NCBI GenBank assembly: GCA_028023455.1
Contig: JAQFVV010006449.1
Span: 1,286,812-1,350,811, forward strand
Origin: Epiperipatus broadwayi
Lineage: Eukaryota; Onychophora; Udeonychophora; Euonychophora; Peripatidae
Reading direction: 5' to 3'
Length of the DNA: 64,000 nucleotides
Below the pieces are notes generated by a model, which was not told the DNA's origin, ran no database searches, and saw only the letters and a program-made list of their open reading frames with translations. The translations under genes and the position numbers were made by a program. How positions within the stretch are numbered: position 1 is the first letter of the stretch; the number at the start of each line of letters is the position of its first letter. Shown here in pieces: positions 14,051-27,053 of this stretch.

Positions 14051-15115
14051 TATGTAAATGCATGATTGAACTTTAATCAAGAAGGATAACTCCTAATCAT
14101 AGAGGATCATGGAGGAGAACTGTGAGGTATGCATGGATGTGATGGCAGCCAGAATAGAAACTGTCAATATTTTTTTCTTTTTATTTTTTTTAAGAACATA
14201 GTGCCTCTTGTCAGCTTTAATTCACATCACTCATCAATTAATCCACCAGTTCACAGGAATTTCATGTCACCTGAGCTATGTCCAGAATAATTTGATGTGG
14301 GTAAGCAAGATTGTAGTGAGATGGAACTCCAGTGGCACAATTTGAGAAACCAAACACAAATTTCTAGATGTTTCCAGTCTCTATGGTGCTACATCCTTTG
14401 ATGAGCAGGAAATATTATTGTAGATGGAGTGACATCAGCATTGGGGAATGCCAGTTGATAGATCCTTCCTGCAATAACTCATCAGGAATTAAAATCAACC
14501 AAAAGAGAGGTTGGTATGCACATCAGATGACAATACTGATATCAAGTTTTTTACAAAAATCTGTCTTAAAATTCTTTACTGTAATCACCAACATTAAATT
14601 GGATTTTGGAGTGAATATAAAAATGGCTGTTATATATAGTTTTTATTAGCATCATGTGATTTTTGAACATTTGAAATATACCCAGAGCAACAGAATGCTT
14701 AAGGTTTGATAAGTTTTGGTTAATTTGAATTTAAATAAATATAAGAACTGAACCTGTATAAAATATTTTATTATTAAAACATAACTTTATAGTTTTATTA
14801 GGATTACATTTCACTTTAATTGTTGTATCATGTAAGATATTATTCAAAAGCTTGCATATATTGATATAATTAATCATATTTTGATAAAAGCTACAATGAC
14901 AGTAACATATGGAGAAGATATTTGGATCTGATCATGGTCAGTTTATTTAAGACATCAAAGAGATATCAAAAGGTCTTCTTCGTTCAATATTTATTCATTT
15001 TCTGCAGTTTCTTGTTATATTTGTATTACCTTTTTTTAAAAAAAATACATTCCCACAATTTATATAATTATTATATATAATATTCATTTGATGTGTATAT
15101 ATAATATTTTAATAG
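14051..15115. other. End of intron 2, no gene recognised
   Basis: A block at 14100-14650 is less AT-biased and has an open + frame of 93 codons (14368-14649) without recognisable motifs. It could be a transposon remnant. The remainder is AT-rich up to the exon 3 acceptor. Confidence 0.45.
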
Positions 15116-15204
15116 GCCTCAATACTAGCTCCTACCGGTCATGCTTGTGGGGGAACTATCATTAATGAACAATGGATCCTTACTGCAGCCCATTGTGCTA
15201 AAGC
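15116..15204 (+). CDS. Protease exon 3: catalytic His exon
   Basis: This 89-nt exon lies between the acceptor TTTAATAG (ends 15115) and the consensus donor GC|GTAAGT. It enters in phase 0 and leaves in phase 2. It encodes a hydrophobic beta strand, the HACGGTII core with Cys42, then EQWILTAAHCAK with the catalytic His57 and Cys58, so the Cys42-Cys58 disulfide can form. A phase-2 intron shortly after the His is conserved in trypsin and kallikrein genes, which supports the model. The exon is short because the preceding phase-0 intron splits what is usually one exon. Confidence 0.92.
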
Positions 15205-16385
15205 GTAAGTTGCCAAGTATTTTTAAAAGAATTTAAACGTTTTTTTTTTCTAGAATAAACTTTACTAATGTTATGAATCTTTTTTGTTATATTTCAATAC
15301 TTTAAAAAAAAAACAGGATACAAAATTATTAAGTATATAAGTAAAAAACCTTTTGCTTGCATACCATTAAACACTAATTATTTGAATTGTACAATTTATG
15401 CCATGTACTCATTTTCATTTACGTTCACTTCTGTTACATTTAAAATATTAAACAATCTATTATGTTCAGAACTTGTTCCATTTCTACCACGGTAATTATT
15501 TTACTTCTGATACAGATATTATTCATTCCCAAAATGCACTATTATTTGTTTTATCCAAGTTTTATGAACCTTTATAATTACATTTTATTTATTAATCAGT
15601 AGATTTTATTCCTACAAACAAACTCACTTATCTGCTTCTATTCATTTTCTTAATTTCTTCATTATTCTAATCTGTCTTATGAATCCAAAACTGATGATTG
15701 TTACATCTCCTTTTCAAAGTACTTTTATGGCATTTATAAATTATATCCATAAAATTATTAAAACTTATTTACATTAATTGGTTCACTCTTTATAATGTAT
15801 TTCTTTGAGTAAACACTTTTTATGACTTTCTTATTCATTATATTGTATTAAAATCCATTTTTATTAATAATCATGTTCTTTAACTTTCTTCTAAAATTTT
15901 TGATACTTTTCTTATGTATCCAATATAATTCTAGTAGTATTATTTCTTGTGCATAATGTCTAATATTTTTGTCTTTATGAGAATTATATTTACGTGATTT
16001 ATCATTCTGTTTTAAAAAAACATATTAATCCTGTTATTTATACATTAAAAAGTTTTAAAGCCATGAGTACTATTTAATCGCACCACAATAGGTCTGATGC
16101 TCAACTTATTTCAAAATACTCTTTAGGTCTCCATACTATTTTACACAAGTGTTTCATTGTTTTGTTTGCCCATTGGTTATGTAAATTATTTAATCTGTTT
16201 CAGCCTTGAACAGATTTCTGTGGGTTATACTGTTACACTATGAAAAATAATATCCTTGGAATGATTCCAGTTGTAGCCATTTCTTTCCTCAAATTCCTTA
16301 TGAATTCCTGAGTAATGGAATTTAACTGGTCTTTGATTTATAAATATTTAAATTTTTAATTAATAATTTATAAAGTGCATACTCA
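15205..16385. other. Start of intron 3, AT-rich, nothing recognised
   Basis: No coding signal or ordered repeat seen on either strand. Confidence 0.6.
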
Positions 16386-16389
16386 TTAC

Positions 16390-16702
16390 ATATATATTAA
16401 GGCTATAACCATAAGGCTATGCTCCTGAATACTATAATATGGACCTCTACAAATCTTAACACAAGATTAACGACTTTAAAATACAATAGTGGCCTCTTAT
16501 ATTCAACCTATTTTCTAATTATATAGGTGAATCTAAAGCATTTTGATTTAAGAGCATGGAGCTATTAACTTCTTCACTGATTAATGTAAGATTAGAGGCT
16601 GCTCTTGTCTTTTAAAGTCATTAAACTTGTGTTAAGATTTGTACAAGTACCTACTGTCATATTTAGGTGCATAGTCTTAAGGTTATAACCTTAATATATA
16701 TT
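16390..16702. mobile_element. MITE-like element with long inverted repeats
   Basis: Arms of about 91 bp (16390-16482 and 16610-16702) are reverse complements at about 84% by eye, including TACAAATCTTAACACAAG, and enclose a 130-bp middle. The ends read TATATATTAAGG and CCTTAATATATA. No ORF: a non-autonomous DNA transposon type. Confidence 0.8.
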
Positions 16703-17069
16703 ACTTAGTATTTTTTCGAATTCTGACGTTTTCTATTGTCAATTCTTATGGAAGCTTTTGAAATTGCTCAACTTTTCATTTCAGTATAAACTCCTTATTT
16801 AATACTAAACCTCAATCATTTATAAAATTATGTATAAAGGATGTATGATGGTATATTAGATAAATCAGTAAAAAGTAAGATAGAAAAGGGAAGTAATATG
16901 ACAGAGAAATAAATAGAAATGATACTAAGTCTGTATCATTTTGACATTTTTTTAGAAACCAGGCATGCTTTGAAATGATCAAAAATTCTCGAAATTATAA
17001 AGAAATTGCATGAGACAATGTCTATACAAGAATATAAAATTAAATTAAATTAAAAAAAGAAAATAATGA

Positions 17070-17260
17070 GAAATGTATAAATTTAGTACAATGCTCAATA
17101 AAGTTGGAAGGAAATAAAAATTGGAAAGTATAAAACATTTTGGTCAATAGAGGGCATGCTAAGATGATATCTAAATCAAGTGTCATTTTTAATTAACGTA
17201 ATATCTTGACAATGTTCAATTTTGAACCAAAGTCGATTAGATGAAAATAAATATATGATT
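17070..17260. mobile_element. Second, decayed copy of the element at 1-230
   Basis: Shares AATTTAGTACAA, CTCAATAAA.TTGG and the right end CTTGAC...GTTCAATTTTGAA, followed by TCGATT.GATGAAAATAA, with 1-310 in the same order. The left inverted repeat is not clear. Confidence 0.6.
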
Positions 17261-17504
17261 AAAATATTTAGTTGTTTATTAAATTGATTATATTTACATA
17301 TTCAATTTAGTCAGAATATATATATATGTCTGCTAATACATATAATTCTATTCATGACTCATTAATCAAATGCTGCTAATTCTAATTACTGCACATCTGC
17401 CTTTATGAGATTAACTCGCCAGAAGTTCATAGCAACCTATCATGGACACAAATGTTGAAAATTTATTTAGCAGCATTTAATTAGTCAGAAGATATTATGT
17501 ATAA

Positions 17505-18112
17505 TGTACAGCCACTCACTCAGCTTAACAATCAGGTAAATAGACAAGGAGAAACCAAAATGACTAGACAAATAGTTTAATAGAATTATTAGTCAGATAA
17601 TTAATATTACATATATAGTTTATAAGACGCTTTCAACTTATGATCGCTGGCCATGAAGGCATATGAAAAACATAATATAGACTGGTGAGGCCTTCAAAGT
17701 TCCTAGGTCTGCTTTCTAACCTTCAGTGGTGGAGTTCACTGGGTTTATTTCATTGCTAAGTTTAAACCCTCTTGAATTTCATGTGCAATCAGTAAGTTCC
17801 CCGCTGCAAGTGCACCATAGTTATTTTTGTTCCCTCTTTATTCTTGTTAAGGAATGTTGCAGAAACCTATTAATTATTGGCTATTGTCTACTTTTAGAAA
17901 TCAGCACTTTTAATCTAGCTGCATTAATTAGTTTAATTTGGAGTGCTTATCTTTAATACAACTGATCAGTAATGTACAAAAATTTAATTACAAAATTCCT
18001 TTCTTATTGTCTATTTCATTTAATAAAACGTATTTTGATAAAAATTATTAATTATTATATGCATATAACTTATTTCAATAAAACTTATTAATTATTATAT
18101 ACGTATATAGCA
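17505..18112 (-). repeat. Left LTR of the Gypsy array (608 bp)
   Basis: Ends TG/CA. It differs from the other two LTRs over its left two thirds (as drawn on +), but matches the middle LTR near its right end (AAAACGTATTTTGATAAAAA). Confidence 0.9.
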
Positions 18113-18319
18113 CCTCCATCACTACAGAAATTATTGTTTCTGAAGTCTTACATAGTCTTTTAAGTAAGTTGGTTATTTTTTTGTTCTTAAAGATCTTTGC
18201 GGAAATGTTTTCTCTTCTACTGGCATTTTGTTGGCTTCTTCAGTTTCTTGATCATCAGATTTCTTTTCACTTTTTGGAATGTACAGTGCTGCAGTACATC
18301 CGGTTTGCACTATTTCTTC

Positions 18320-21160
18320 TTCTCGATGTCACACATTATTTAAGTGCCTGTGCATTGTTTTTCCAGTTTCTGTCTCTACAAGTATTATTTGTTTTGACAA
18401 AATTTCTTTTATGAAAGTTTTCTCCCAGTGTTTCCTGATAATGTCTCTAACCCAGACTTTTTCTCCCTTGGAGTAAGTAGTATCTCCAGTATTGCTTTCA
18501 TGGTGTGTAGAGTTTTGTTTCGGGTGGATTAGTGAAAGTTTCATGCAAAGTTTCCATCCCAAAATTAATTCTGCAGGGGATTTGCCTGTAGCACACAGAG
18601 TACTATGTTGATATAATAAGGCAGAATATAAGATGTCTTGTATATTTTGCAGTGCCTTCCTTTTGTAACATTTGCTTCAACATTTGTACTGCCTTTTCTG
18701 CAATACCATTGGACTCCAGGTGATATGGGGCATGGTTAAATGTTTAATTCCCCATTCTGTGAGAAATTCTTCAAATTCAGTAGATATAAAACTGGTACTG
18801 TTGTCAGACATGATTGTTTCCAGAATCCCATGGAAAGCAAAAATCTTCAGTTTTGTGATTGTTTCTTTGGTGCTGGTGTTTTTTACTACTCTATATTTTA
18901 TCCACTTTGAATAAGCATTGATCACTACCAAAACTATGAAGCCATAAAACAGTCCTGTGTGGTCAATGTGAATATGGCTCCATGCTCTTTCAGCTGCTGG
19001 CAAAGCAGCATGTTTTTTCTTGCATATTTGCATTTATTTGGCAACTTTCATATGATTTCACATATTTCTCTATGTCAATATTAATTCTGGGCCACCATAT
19101 GTAACTACAAGCCAGAGATTTGGCTCACACTATCCCAGAATGACCTTGTTGAATTAAGTCAAAAATCTTCTCCAGCCACTGCTCAGTATCAACACTCTAT
19201 CATCCATTAATATACATCCTTTGTTTATGGACAGTCTTTGTCTTACATCCCATAAAGTTTTATGTAGTCTCTCAGGCCGACTTTTGGGCCAGCTTTTGCT
19301 GATCCATTTACTTAAGTATTTATATCCATGGACTGCTTTAGTCCAATTAGCTACCTTTTTACTGGTTATAAATTTGTTGTTACAATTGTTGATGTAGTTA
19401 ATGGTTTAGTCATCTTTTTGAAGTTTATTTTTAATGGGCATTCTTAACAGTGTGTCTGCATGCTTAATGATCTTTCCTTTTTTGAAAGTTAAATCAAAAT
19501 CATAACTTGATAACAGATTAACCCAATGTAACATTCTATGGCTTAGATGATCAGGGGCAGTTTTATTTTTGGCTAATAATACCAACAGCAGTTTAGGATC
19601 AGTAAAGATTTTAAACTGCCGACCATACAAATATTGGTGAAACTTTTTTATCGCAAATATGATAGCCAGCGCCTCTTTATCTAGTTGACTATAATTTTGC
19701 TCAGCTTTTGTTAGAATTCTGGAAGTGTAGATGATTGGTTGCTCACTGTCAGTTATTGTGGGGCTTAAGGCTGCTCCTATTCCAAACTTGGATGCATCTG
19801 TTGTCAATATCAGTTCGAGGCTAATGTCATAATGTACTAATAAGCTGTTTGACATTAATAATTCTTTCATGTCACAAAAAACCTTTTCTTGGGATTGATC
19901 TCAAAGCCATTTTTGACTCTTTTTTAATAAATTGTATAATGGTTTTCCTATTTGACCCTTTCCCTTAAGAAAAACTTCAAAATAATTAAGAAGTCCAAAG
20001 AAATCTTGAAGTTCCTTAACATTTCTGGGTCTTTGGGCTTCCTTTATGGATGCAATTTTTTGAGGGTCAGGTCTCTTTCCCTTGTTTGAGATTGTGTCCT
20101 AGAAATTTTAATTCAGTTGCCATTCAGATACATTTGTCTGCATTTATTTTAGCTCTGAAACTACATAATTTGTTGCAAACTTTTAAAACTCGTCCACATA
20201 GTTCCTCTTCTGAATTGGCCATGACCAAAATGTCATCAAAATACGATGTTACACCATCCATTTGCTGGAGCAGCATGTCCATTTTGGTCTGAAAAATATT
20301 TGGTGCAACAGTAATTCCATAAGGCAATCTATTGTACTTAGAACAATCTCTTATGTATAGTAATAGTTAGTGATTCTGAGGTGCATTCAGAAACTGGTAT
20401 CTGATGAAATGCGGCCTTCAAATCAATTTTAGCATAGTGACTTGCCCTTTGCATATTTTCCAATATTTTCCTGACATTTGTGTAAAGGATACTGACTTTT
20501 AGTGAGGTTTTTATTTATTGTGGTCTGATAATCTCTGCAAATGTGGATTTGCCCATTTGGCTTAGATATTACCACAATTGGGGTGGCCCATTCCGTTTTC
20601 TCAACTGGTGTTAATACACCTTTACTTACCAGATTAATTAACTCTTGTTCCACTTTAGATTGCAGCACAAAAGGGACCTTTCTGGGTCTGAAAATCACAG
20701 GGGTCACCCCACTTTGTAGCTCTATGTTTATAGGCATCGTAATAATTTTTCTCTTATCACTTTTAAATATCATTATATTTATTTCTCATTTCTTGCTCAA
20801 TAGCAATCTTATTTATCACACATATCTCTATTCCCAAAGCATTAACCATTCCCTACATATAATAGGATTAAGACTGCCCTGTACTATATATAACAGTAAT
20901 GTTTGAACCTTACTATTTAATTCAATCTGTGCCATCAGTTTCCCCAATATTTTCATACTGTTTCTGCTAGTGTCTTTTGCTTTTAACCTTGTTTTCATTA
21001 ATAAAGAAGGAATTTTTTCAATTTTGCACTACTTTCTGCCAGTCTTCGAATGTCATCATTGACATGCTTGCTCCACTGTCAATTTCCATTTTCACTTGTA
21101 TCTGTAATAATTTAACTGTCAGCATAAACCGATTTCCATATCCAATCTGTGTATTGTAAA
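18320..21160 (-). pseudogene. Gypsy pol, left copy (PR-RT-RH-IN), broken
   Basis: Read on the minus strand. Protease: KMEIDSGASMSMM near 21060-21120, with the DSGA active site. RT: frame 20773-20429 with the start of the fingers (GVLTPVEKTEWATPIVVISK), and frame 20327-20124 with the YFDDIL catalytic motif. RNase H: 19870-19406, TTDASKFGIGAAL and QNYSQLDKEALAIIFAIKKF. Integrase: 19033-18677 with HIDHTGLF (first Asp) and IMSDNSTSF (second Asp), then a C-terminal tail to 18329. Frameshifts and stops separate every segment, so no intact polyprotein can be made. RT, RNase H and integrase are in the Gypsy order. Confidence 0.9.
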
Positions 21161-21289
21161 TATCACACTTTTTTTTATTTTTGACTTTTCAAGTTGTTGA
21201 GCTACCATGATTCTTTTCCCTTTTATTTTGACATATTTTCTGCAAATGCCCAACTTTCCCACAGGTCCTACAATGCTCTCTTTATTATA

Positions 21290-21960
21290 TTTACACTAAT
21301 GTGCCATGTGGCTTTTTTTGCCACAACAATAACATACTATCTCATATGTTTTGTTCTTAATAGGTTGGGACTTATTTTCAGTTTTCCAACTATATGCATT
21401 ACCATCTCTTTTGTGGGTAAAATTTCTAAATTCTTCCGATTGGTCAAGTAAAATTTTGTGGGCTACTCCCATTTTGGTTGCTTCATTGTACATAACTCTT
21501 TTGAGGCCAGTAACTGCTGCCTAAGCCTATTGCCTGACATGCCCCAAAGTAATTGCTCAAGCAGATTATCCTCTAAGGCATCACTATAACTGCAACTCTT
21601 TGCAAGTTCTCTTAGAGCTTGATCATAATCTTGTATATGATCTCCCTTGTTTTGCCTTCAGTTTCTAAATTGTAGTCTTGCAACATGCTTCCAAGGCTGA
21701 GGACTGAAAAAATTATTCAATTTCCCCATAACTACATTGTATGGCAAATTCTCTGGCTCTTCATGATCACAGAGTCTATTTGCTATTTCAATTACTTGTT
21801 GCCTGGCATAACACAATAATGTAGCAACTATAATGGGGTCACTTGTACCATTATTCAAAAACAGTTTTTTGATTCTCTTAAGGTAAATCAGTCAATCAAA
21901 AGGGTTATTAATGTTGAACTCGTTAATTTTACCTGAGGCACTGATATCATCATTTTTTAT
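21290..21960 (-). pseudogene. Gypsy gag with zinc knuckle, left copy
   Basis: The minus frame at 21858-21658 reads an alpha-helical gag-like segment (CYARQQVIEIANRLCDHEEP). The frame at 21493-21296 ends in CYCCGKKSHMAH followed by a stop and C, a CX2CX4HX4C nucleocapsid knuckle broken by one stop codon. The segments are out of frame with each other. It contains 16 bp (21561-21576) missing from the right copy. Confidence 0.8.
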
Positions 21961-22285
21961 TTTACTTTTTTTTTAAAAAAATTATTTTCTATTCCACTAT
22001 GAGATAACTATTAAACACGCTTACTGAGACAAATTTCTATTAATACACTTACTAAACAAATTACTATTAATACCCTTACTAAAAAAAAATTACTGTACTT
22101 TGTTAATAAATATGCTTACTAAAACATTTTTCCAACTACTAGTTTGATATTCACCCAGACATTGATTCTCAATTTCCTTGTCACTTTCTGTGTTATACAA
22201 GTCAATTCAAATCCACTACTGTTTCTAAATTGAACCAGATTTTTCTACTGGAATGTATCCTGTTGACTGCACCAATTTTCTACTT

Positions 22286-22896
22286 TGTACAGCCACTCAC
22301 TCAGCTTAACAATCAGATATATAGACAAGCAGATAACAAAATGATTAGACAAATAATTTAATAGAATTATTAGACGGAGAATTAATATTACATATATAGT
22401 TTATAAGACAGTTTTTTCAACTTATGATTGATGGCCATGAAGGCATACGAAAAACATAATATAGACCATTATGGCCTGCAAAGTTCCTAGGTCCATTTTT
22501 TAACCTTCAGTGGTGGAGTTCACTGGGTTTATTCCATTGCTAAGTTTAAACCCTCTTGACTTTCATGTGCAATCAGTAAGTTCTCCGCTGCAAGTGCTCC
22601 ATAGTTATTTTCGTTCCCTCTTTATTCTTGTTAAGGAATGTTGCAGAAACCTATTAATTATTGGCTATTGTCTACTTTTAGAAATCAGCACTTTTAATCT
22701 AGCTGCATTAATTAGTTTAATTTGGAGTGCTTATCTTTAATACAACTGATCAGTAATGTACAAAAATTTAATTACAAAATTCCTTTCTTATTGTCTATTT
22801 CATTTAATAAAACGTATTTTGATAAAAATTATTAATTATTATATGCATATAACTTATTTCAATAAAACTTATTAATTATTATATACGTATATAGCA
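22286..22896 (-). repeat. Middle LTR of the Gypsy array, recombinant (611 bp)
   Basis: Shared by both internal regions. Its left part (to about 22600) carries the variants of the right LTR. Its right end (from about 22809) carries those of the left LTR. Confidence 0.92.
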
Positions 22897-23104
22897 CCTC
22901 CATCACTACAGAAATTATTGTTTCTGAAGTCTTACATAGTCTTTTAAGTAAGTTGGTTATTTTTTTGTTCTTAAAGATCTTTGCAGAAATGTTTTCTCTT
23001 CTACTGGCATTTTGTTGGCTTCTTCAGTTTCTTGATCATCAGATTTCTTTTCACTTTTTGGAATGTACAGTGCTGCAGTACATCCGGTTTGCACTATTTC
23101 TTCT

Positions 23105-25945
23105 TCTCGATGTCACACATTATTTAAGTGCCTGTGCATTGTTTTTCCAGTTTCTGTCTCTACAAGTATTATTTGTTTTGACAAAATTTCTTTTATGAAA
23201 GTTTTCTCCCAGTGTTTCCTGATAATGTCTCTAACCCAGACTTTTTCTCCCTTGGAGTAAGTAGTATCTCCAGTATTGCTTTCATGGTGTGTAGAGTTTT
23301 GTTTCGGGTGGATTAGTGAAAGTTTCATGCAAAGTTTCCATCCCAAAATTAATTCTGCAGGGGATTTGCCTGTAGCACACAGAGTACTATGTTGATATAA
23401 TAAGGCAGAATATAAGATGTCTTGTATATTTTGCAGTGCCTTCCTTTTGTAACATTTGCTTCAACATTTGTACTGCCTTTTCTGCAATACCATTGGACTC
23501 CAGGTGATATGGGGCATGGTTAAATGTTTAATTCCCCATTCTGTGAGAAATTCTTCAAATTCAGTAGATATAAAACTGGTACTGTTGTCAGACATGATTG
23601 TTTCCAGAATCCCATGGAAAGCAAAAATCTTCAGTTTTGTGATTGTTTCTTTGGTGCTGGTGTTTTTTACTACTCTATATTTTATCCACTTTGAATAAGC
23701 ATTGATCACTACCAAAACTATGAAGCCATAAAACAGTCCTGTGTGGTCAATGTGAATATGGCTCCATGCTCTTTCAGCTGCTGGCAAAGCAGCATGTTTT
23801 TTCTTGCATATTTGCATTTATTTGGCAACTTTCATATGATTTCACATATTTCTCTATGTCAATATTAATTCTGGGCCACCATATGTAACTACAAGCCAGA
23901 GATTTGGCTCACACTATCCCAGAATGACCTTGTTGAATTAAGTCAAAAATCTTCTCCAGCCACTGCTCAGTATCAACACTCTATCATCCATTAATATACA
24001 TCCTTTGTTTATGGACAGTCTTTGTCTTACATCCCATAAAGTTTTATGTAGTCTCTCAGGCCGACTTTTGGGCCAGCTTTTGCTGATCCATTTACTTAAG
24101 TATTTATATCCATGGACTGCTTTAGTCCAATTAGCTACCTTTTTACTGGTTATAAATTTGTTGTTACAATTGTTGATGTAGTTAATGGTTTAGTCATCTT
24201 TTTGAAGTTTATTTTTAATGGGCATTCTTAACAGTGTGTCTGCATGCTTAATGATCTTTCCTTTTTTGAAAGTTAAATCAAAATCATAACTTGATAACAG
24301 ATTAACCCAATGTAACATTCTATGGCTTAGATGATCAGGGGCAGTTTTATTTTTGGCTAATAATACCAACAGCAGTTTAGGATCAGTAAAGATTTTAAAC
24401 TGCCGACCATACAAATATTGGTGAAACTTTTTTATCGCAAATATGATAGCCAGCGCCTCTTTATCTAGTTGACTATAATTTTGCTCAGCTTTTGTTAGAA
24501 TTCTGGAAGTGTAGATGATTGGTTGCTCACTGTCAGTTATTGTGGGGCTTAAGGCTGCTCCTATTCCAAACTTGGATGCATCTGTTGTCAATATCAGTTC
24601 GAGGCTAATGTCATAATGTACTAATAAGCTGTTTGACATTAATAATTCTTTCATGTCACAAAAAACCTTTTCTTGGGATTGATCTCAAAGCCATTTTTGA
24701 CTCTTTTTTAATAAATTGTATAATGGTTTTCCTATTTGACCCTTTCCCTTAAGAAAAACTTCAAAATAATTAAGAAGTCCAAAGAAATCTTGAAGTTCCT
24801 TAACATTTCTGGGTCTTTGGGCTTCCTTTATGGATGCAATTTTTTGAGGGTCAGGTCTCTTTCCCTTGTTTGAGATTGTGTCCTAGAAATTTTAATTCAG
24901 TTGCCATTCAGATACATTTGTCTGCATTTATTTTAGCTCTGAAACTACATAATTTGTTGCAAACTTTTAAAACTCGTCCACATAGTTCCTCTTCTGAATT
25001 GGCCATGACCAAAATGTCATCAAAATACGATGTTACACCATCCATTTGCTGGAGCAGCATGTCCATTTTGGTCTGAAAAATATTTGGTGCAACAGTAATT
25101 CCATAAGGCAATCTATTGTACTTAGAACAATCTCTTATGTATAGTAATAGTTAGTGATTCTGAGGTGCATTCAGAAACTGGTATCTGATGAAATGCGGCC
25201 TTCAAATCAATTTTAGCATAGTGACTTGCCCTTTGCATATTTTCCAATATTTTCCTGACATTTGTGTAAAGGATACTGACTTTTAGTGAGGTTTTTATTT
25301 ATTGTGGTCTGATAATCTCTGCAAATGTGGATTTGCCCATTTGGCTTAGATATTACCACAATTGGGGTGGCCCATTCCGTTTTCTCAACTGGTGTTAATA
25401 CACCTTTACTTACCAGATTAATTAACTCTTGTTCCACTTTAGATTGCAGCACAAAAGGGACCTTTCTGGGTCTGAAAATCACAGGGGTCACCCCACTTTG
25501 TAGCTCTATGTTTATAGGCATCGTAATAATTTTTCTCTTATCACTTTTAAATATCATTATATTTATTTCTCATTTCTTGCTCAATAGCAATCTTATTTAT
25601 CACACATATCTCTATTCCCAAAGCATTAACCATTCCCTACATATAATAGGATTAAGACTGCCCTGTACTATATATAACAGTAATGTTTGAACCTTACTAT
25701 TTAATTCAATCTGTGCCATCAGTTTCCCCAATATTTTCATACTGTTTCTGCTAGTGTCTTTTGCTTTTAACCTTGTTTTCATTAATAAAGAAGGAATTTT
25801 TTCAATTTTGCACTACTTTCTGCCAGTCTTCGAATGTCATCATTGACATGCTTGCTCCACTGTCAATTTCCATTTTCACTTGTATCTGTAATAATTTAAC
25901 TGTCAGCATAAACCGATTTCCATATCCAATCTGTGTATTGTAAAT
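23105..25945 (-). pseudogene. Gypsy pol, right copy (PR-RT-RH-IN), broken
   Basis: Repeats the left copy at an offset of 4784 bp with essentially no change. DSGA protease is near 25845-25905, RT at 25557-25213 and 25111-24908 (YFDDIL), RNase H at 24654-24190, integrase at 23817-23461 and 23346-23113. The same stops and frameshifts occur in both copies, so the breaks came before the duplication. This is decisive for a duplication of an already dead element, as opposed to two separate insertions. Confidence 0.9.
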
Positions 25946-26069
25946 ATCACACTTTTTTTTATTTTTGACTTTTCAAGTTGTTGAGCTACCATGATTCTTT
26001 TCCCTTTTATTTTGACATATTTTCTGCAAATGCCCAACTTTCCCACAGGTCCTACAATGCTCTCTTTAT

Positions 26070-26730
26070 TATATTTACACTAATGTGCCATGTGGCTTTT
26101 TTTGCCACAACAATAACACACTATCTCATATGTTTTGTTCTTAATAGGTTGGGACTTATTTTCAGTTTTCCAACTATATGCATTACCATCACTTTTGTGG
26201 GTAAAATTTCTAAATTCTTCTGATTGGTCGAGTAAAATTTTGTGGGCTACTCCCATTTTGGTTGCTTCATTGTACATAACTCTTTTGAGGCTAGTAACTG
26301 CTGCCTAAGCCTATTGCCTGACATGCCCCAAAGTAATTGCTCAAGGCATCACTATAACTGCAACTCTTTGCAAGTTCTCTTAGAGCTTGATCATAATCTT
26401 GTATATGATCTCCCTTGTTTTGCCTTCAGTTTCTAAATTGTAGTCTTGCAACATGCTTCCAAGGCTGAGGACTGAAAAAATTATTTAATTTCCCCATAAC
26501 TACATTGTATGGCAAATTCTCTGGCTCTTCATGATCACAGAGTCTATTTGCTACTTCAATTACTTGTTGCCTGGCATAACACAATAATGTAGCAACTATA
26601 ATGGGGTCACTTGTACCATTATTCAAAAACAGTTTTTTGATTCTCTTAAGGTAAATCAGTCAATCAAAAGGGTTATTAATGTTGAACTCGTTAATTTTAC
26701 CTGAGGCACTGATATCATCATTTTTTATTT
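26070..26730 (-). pseudogene. Gypsy gag with zinc knuckle, right copy
   Basis: Same gag segments as the left copy (26626-26426 and 26277-26080), including the stop inside the CCHC knuckle. It carries a 16-bp deletion relative to the left copy and several single-base differences (for example Arg to Ser before DGNAY, and Ile to Val in the EVANRL segment). Confidence 0.8.
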
Positions 26731-27026
26731 TACTTTTTTTTTAAAAAAATTATTTTCTATTCCACTATGAGATAACTATTAAACACGCTTACTGAGACAA
26801 ATTTCTATTAATACACTTACTAAACAAATTACTATTAATACCCTTACTAAAAAAAAATTACTGTACTTTGTTAATAAATATGCTTACTAAAACATTTTTC
26901 CAACTACTAGTTTGATATTCACCCAGACATTGATTCTCAATTTCCTTGTCACTTTCTGTGTTATACAAGTCAATTCAAATCCACTACTGTTTCTAAATTG
27001 AACCAGATTTTTCTACTGGAATGTAT

Positions 27027-27042
27027 CCTGTTGACTGCACCA
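27027..27042 (-). promoter_or_regulatory. Candidate primer-binding site of the Gypsy array
   Basis: On the minus strand TGGTGCAGTCAACAGG starts 11 bases inside the 5' LTR end. TGG is the usual start of a site complementary to a tRNA 3' end. The tRNA was not identified. Confidence 0.35.
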
Positions 27043-27053
27043 ATTTTCTACTT

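Noticed and set aside
17726-17956. Small frames repeated three times (17726, 22510, 27278)
   Set aside because: They lie in the LTRs on the strand opposite to the element's coding strand; conserved only because the LTRs are duplicated.
18169-18914. Several hydrophobic + strand frames, repeated at +4784
   Set aside because: Antisense shadows of the integrase frames on the minus strand.
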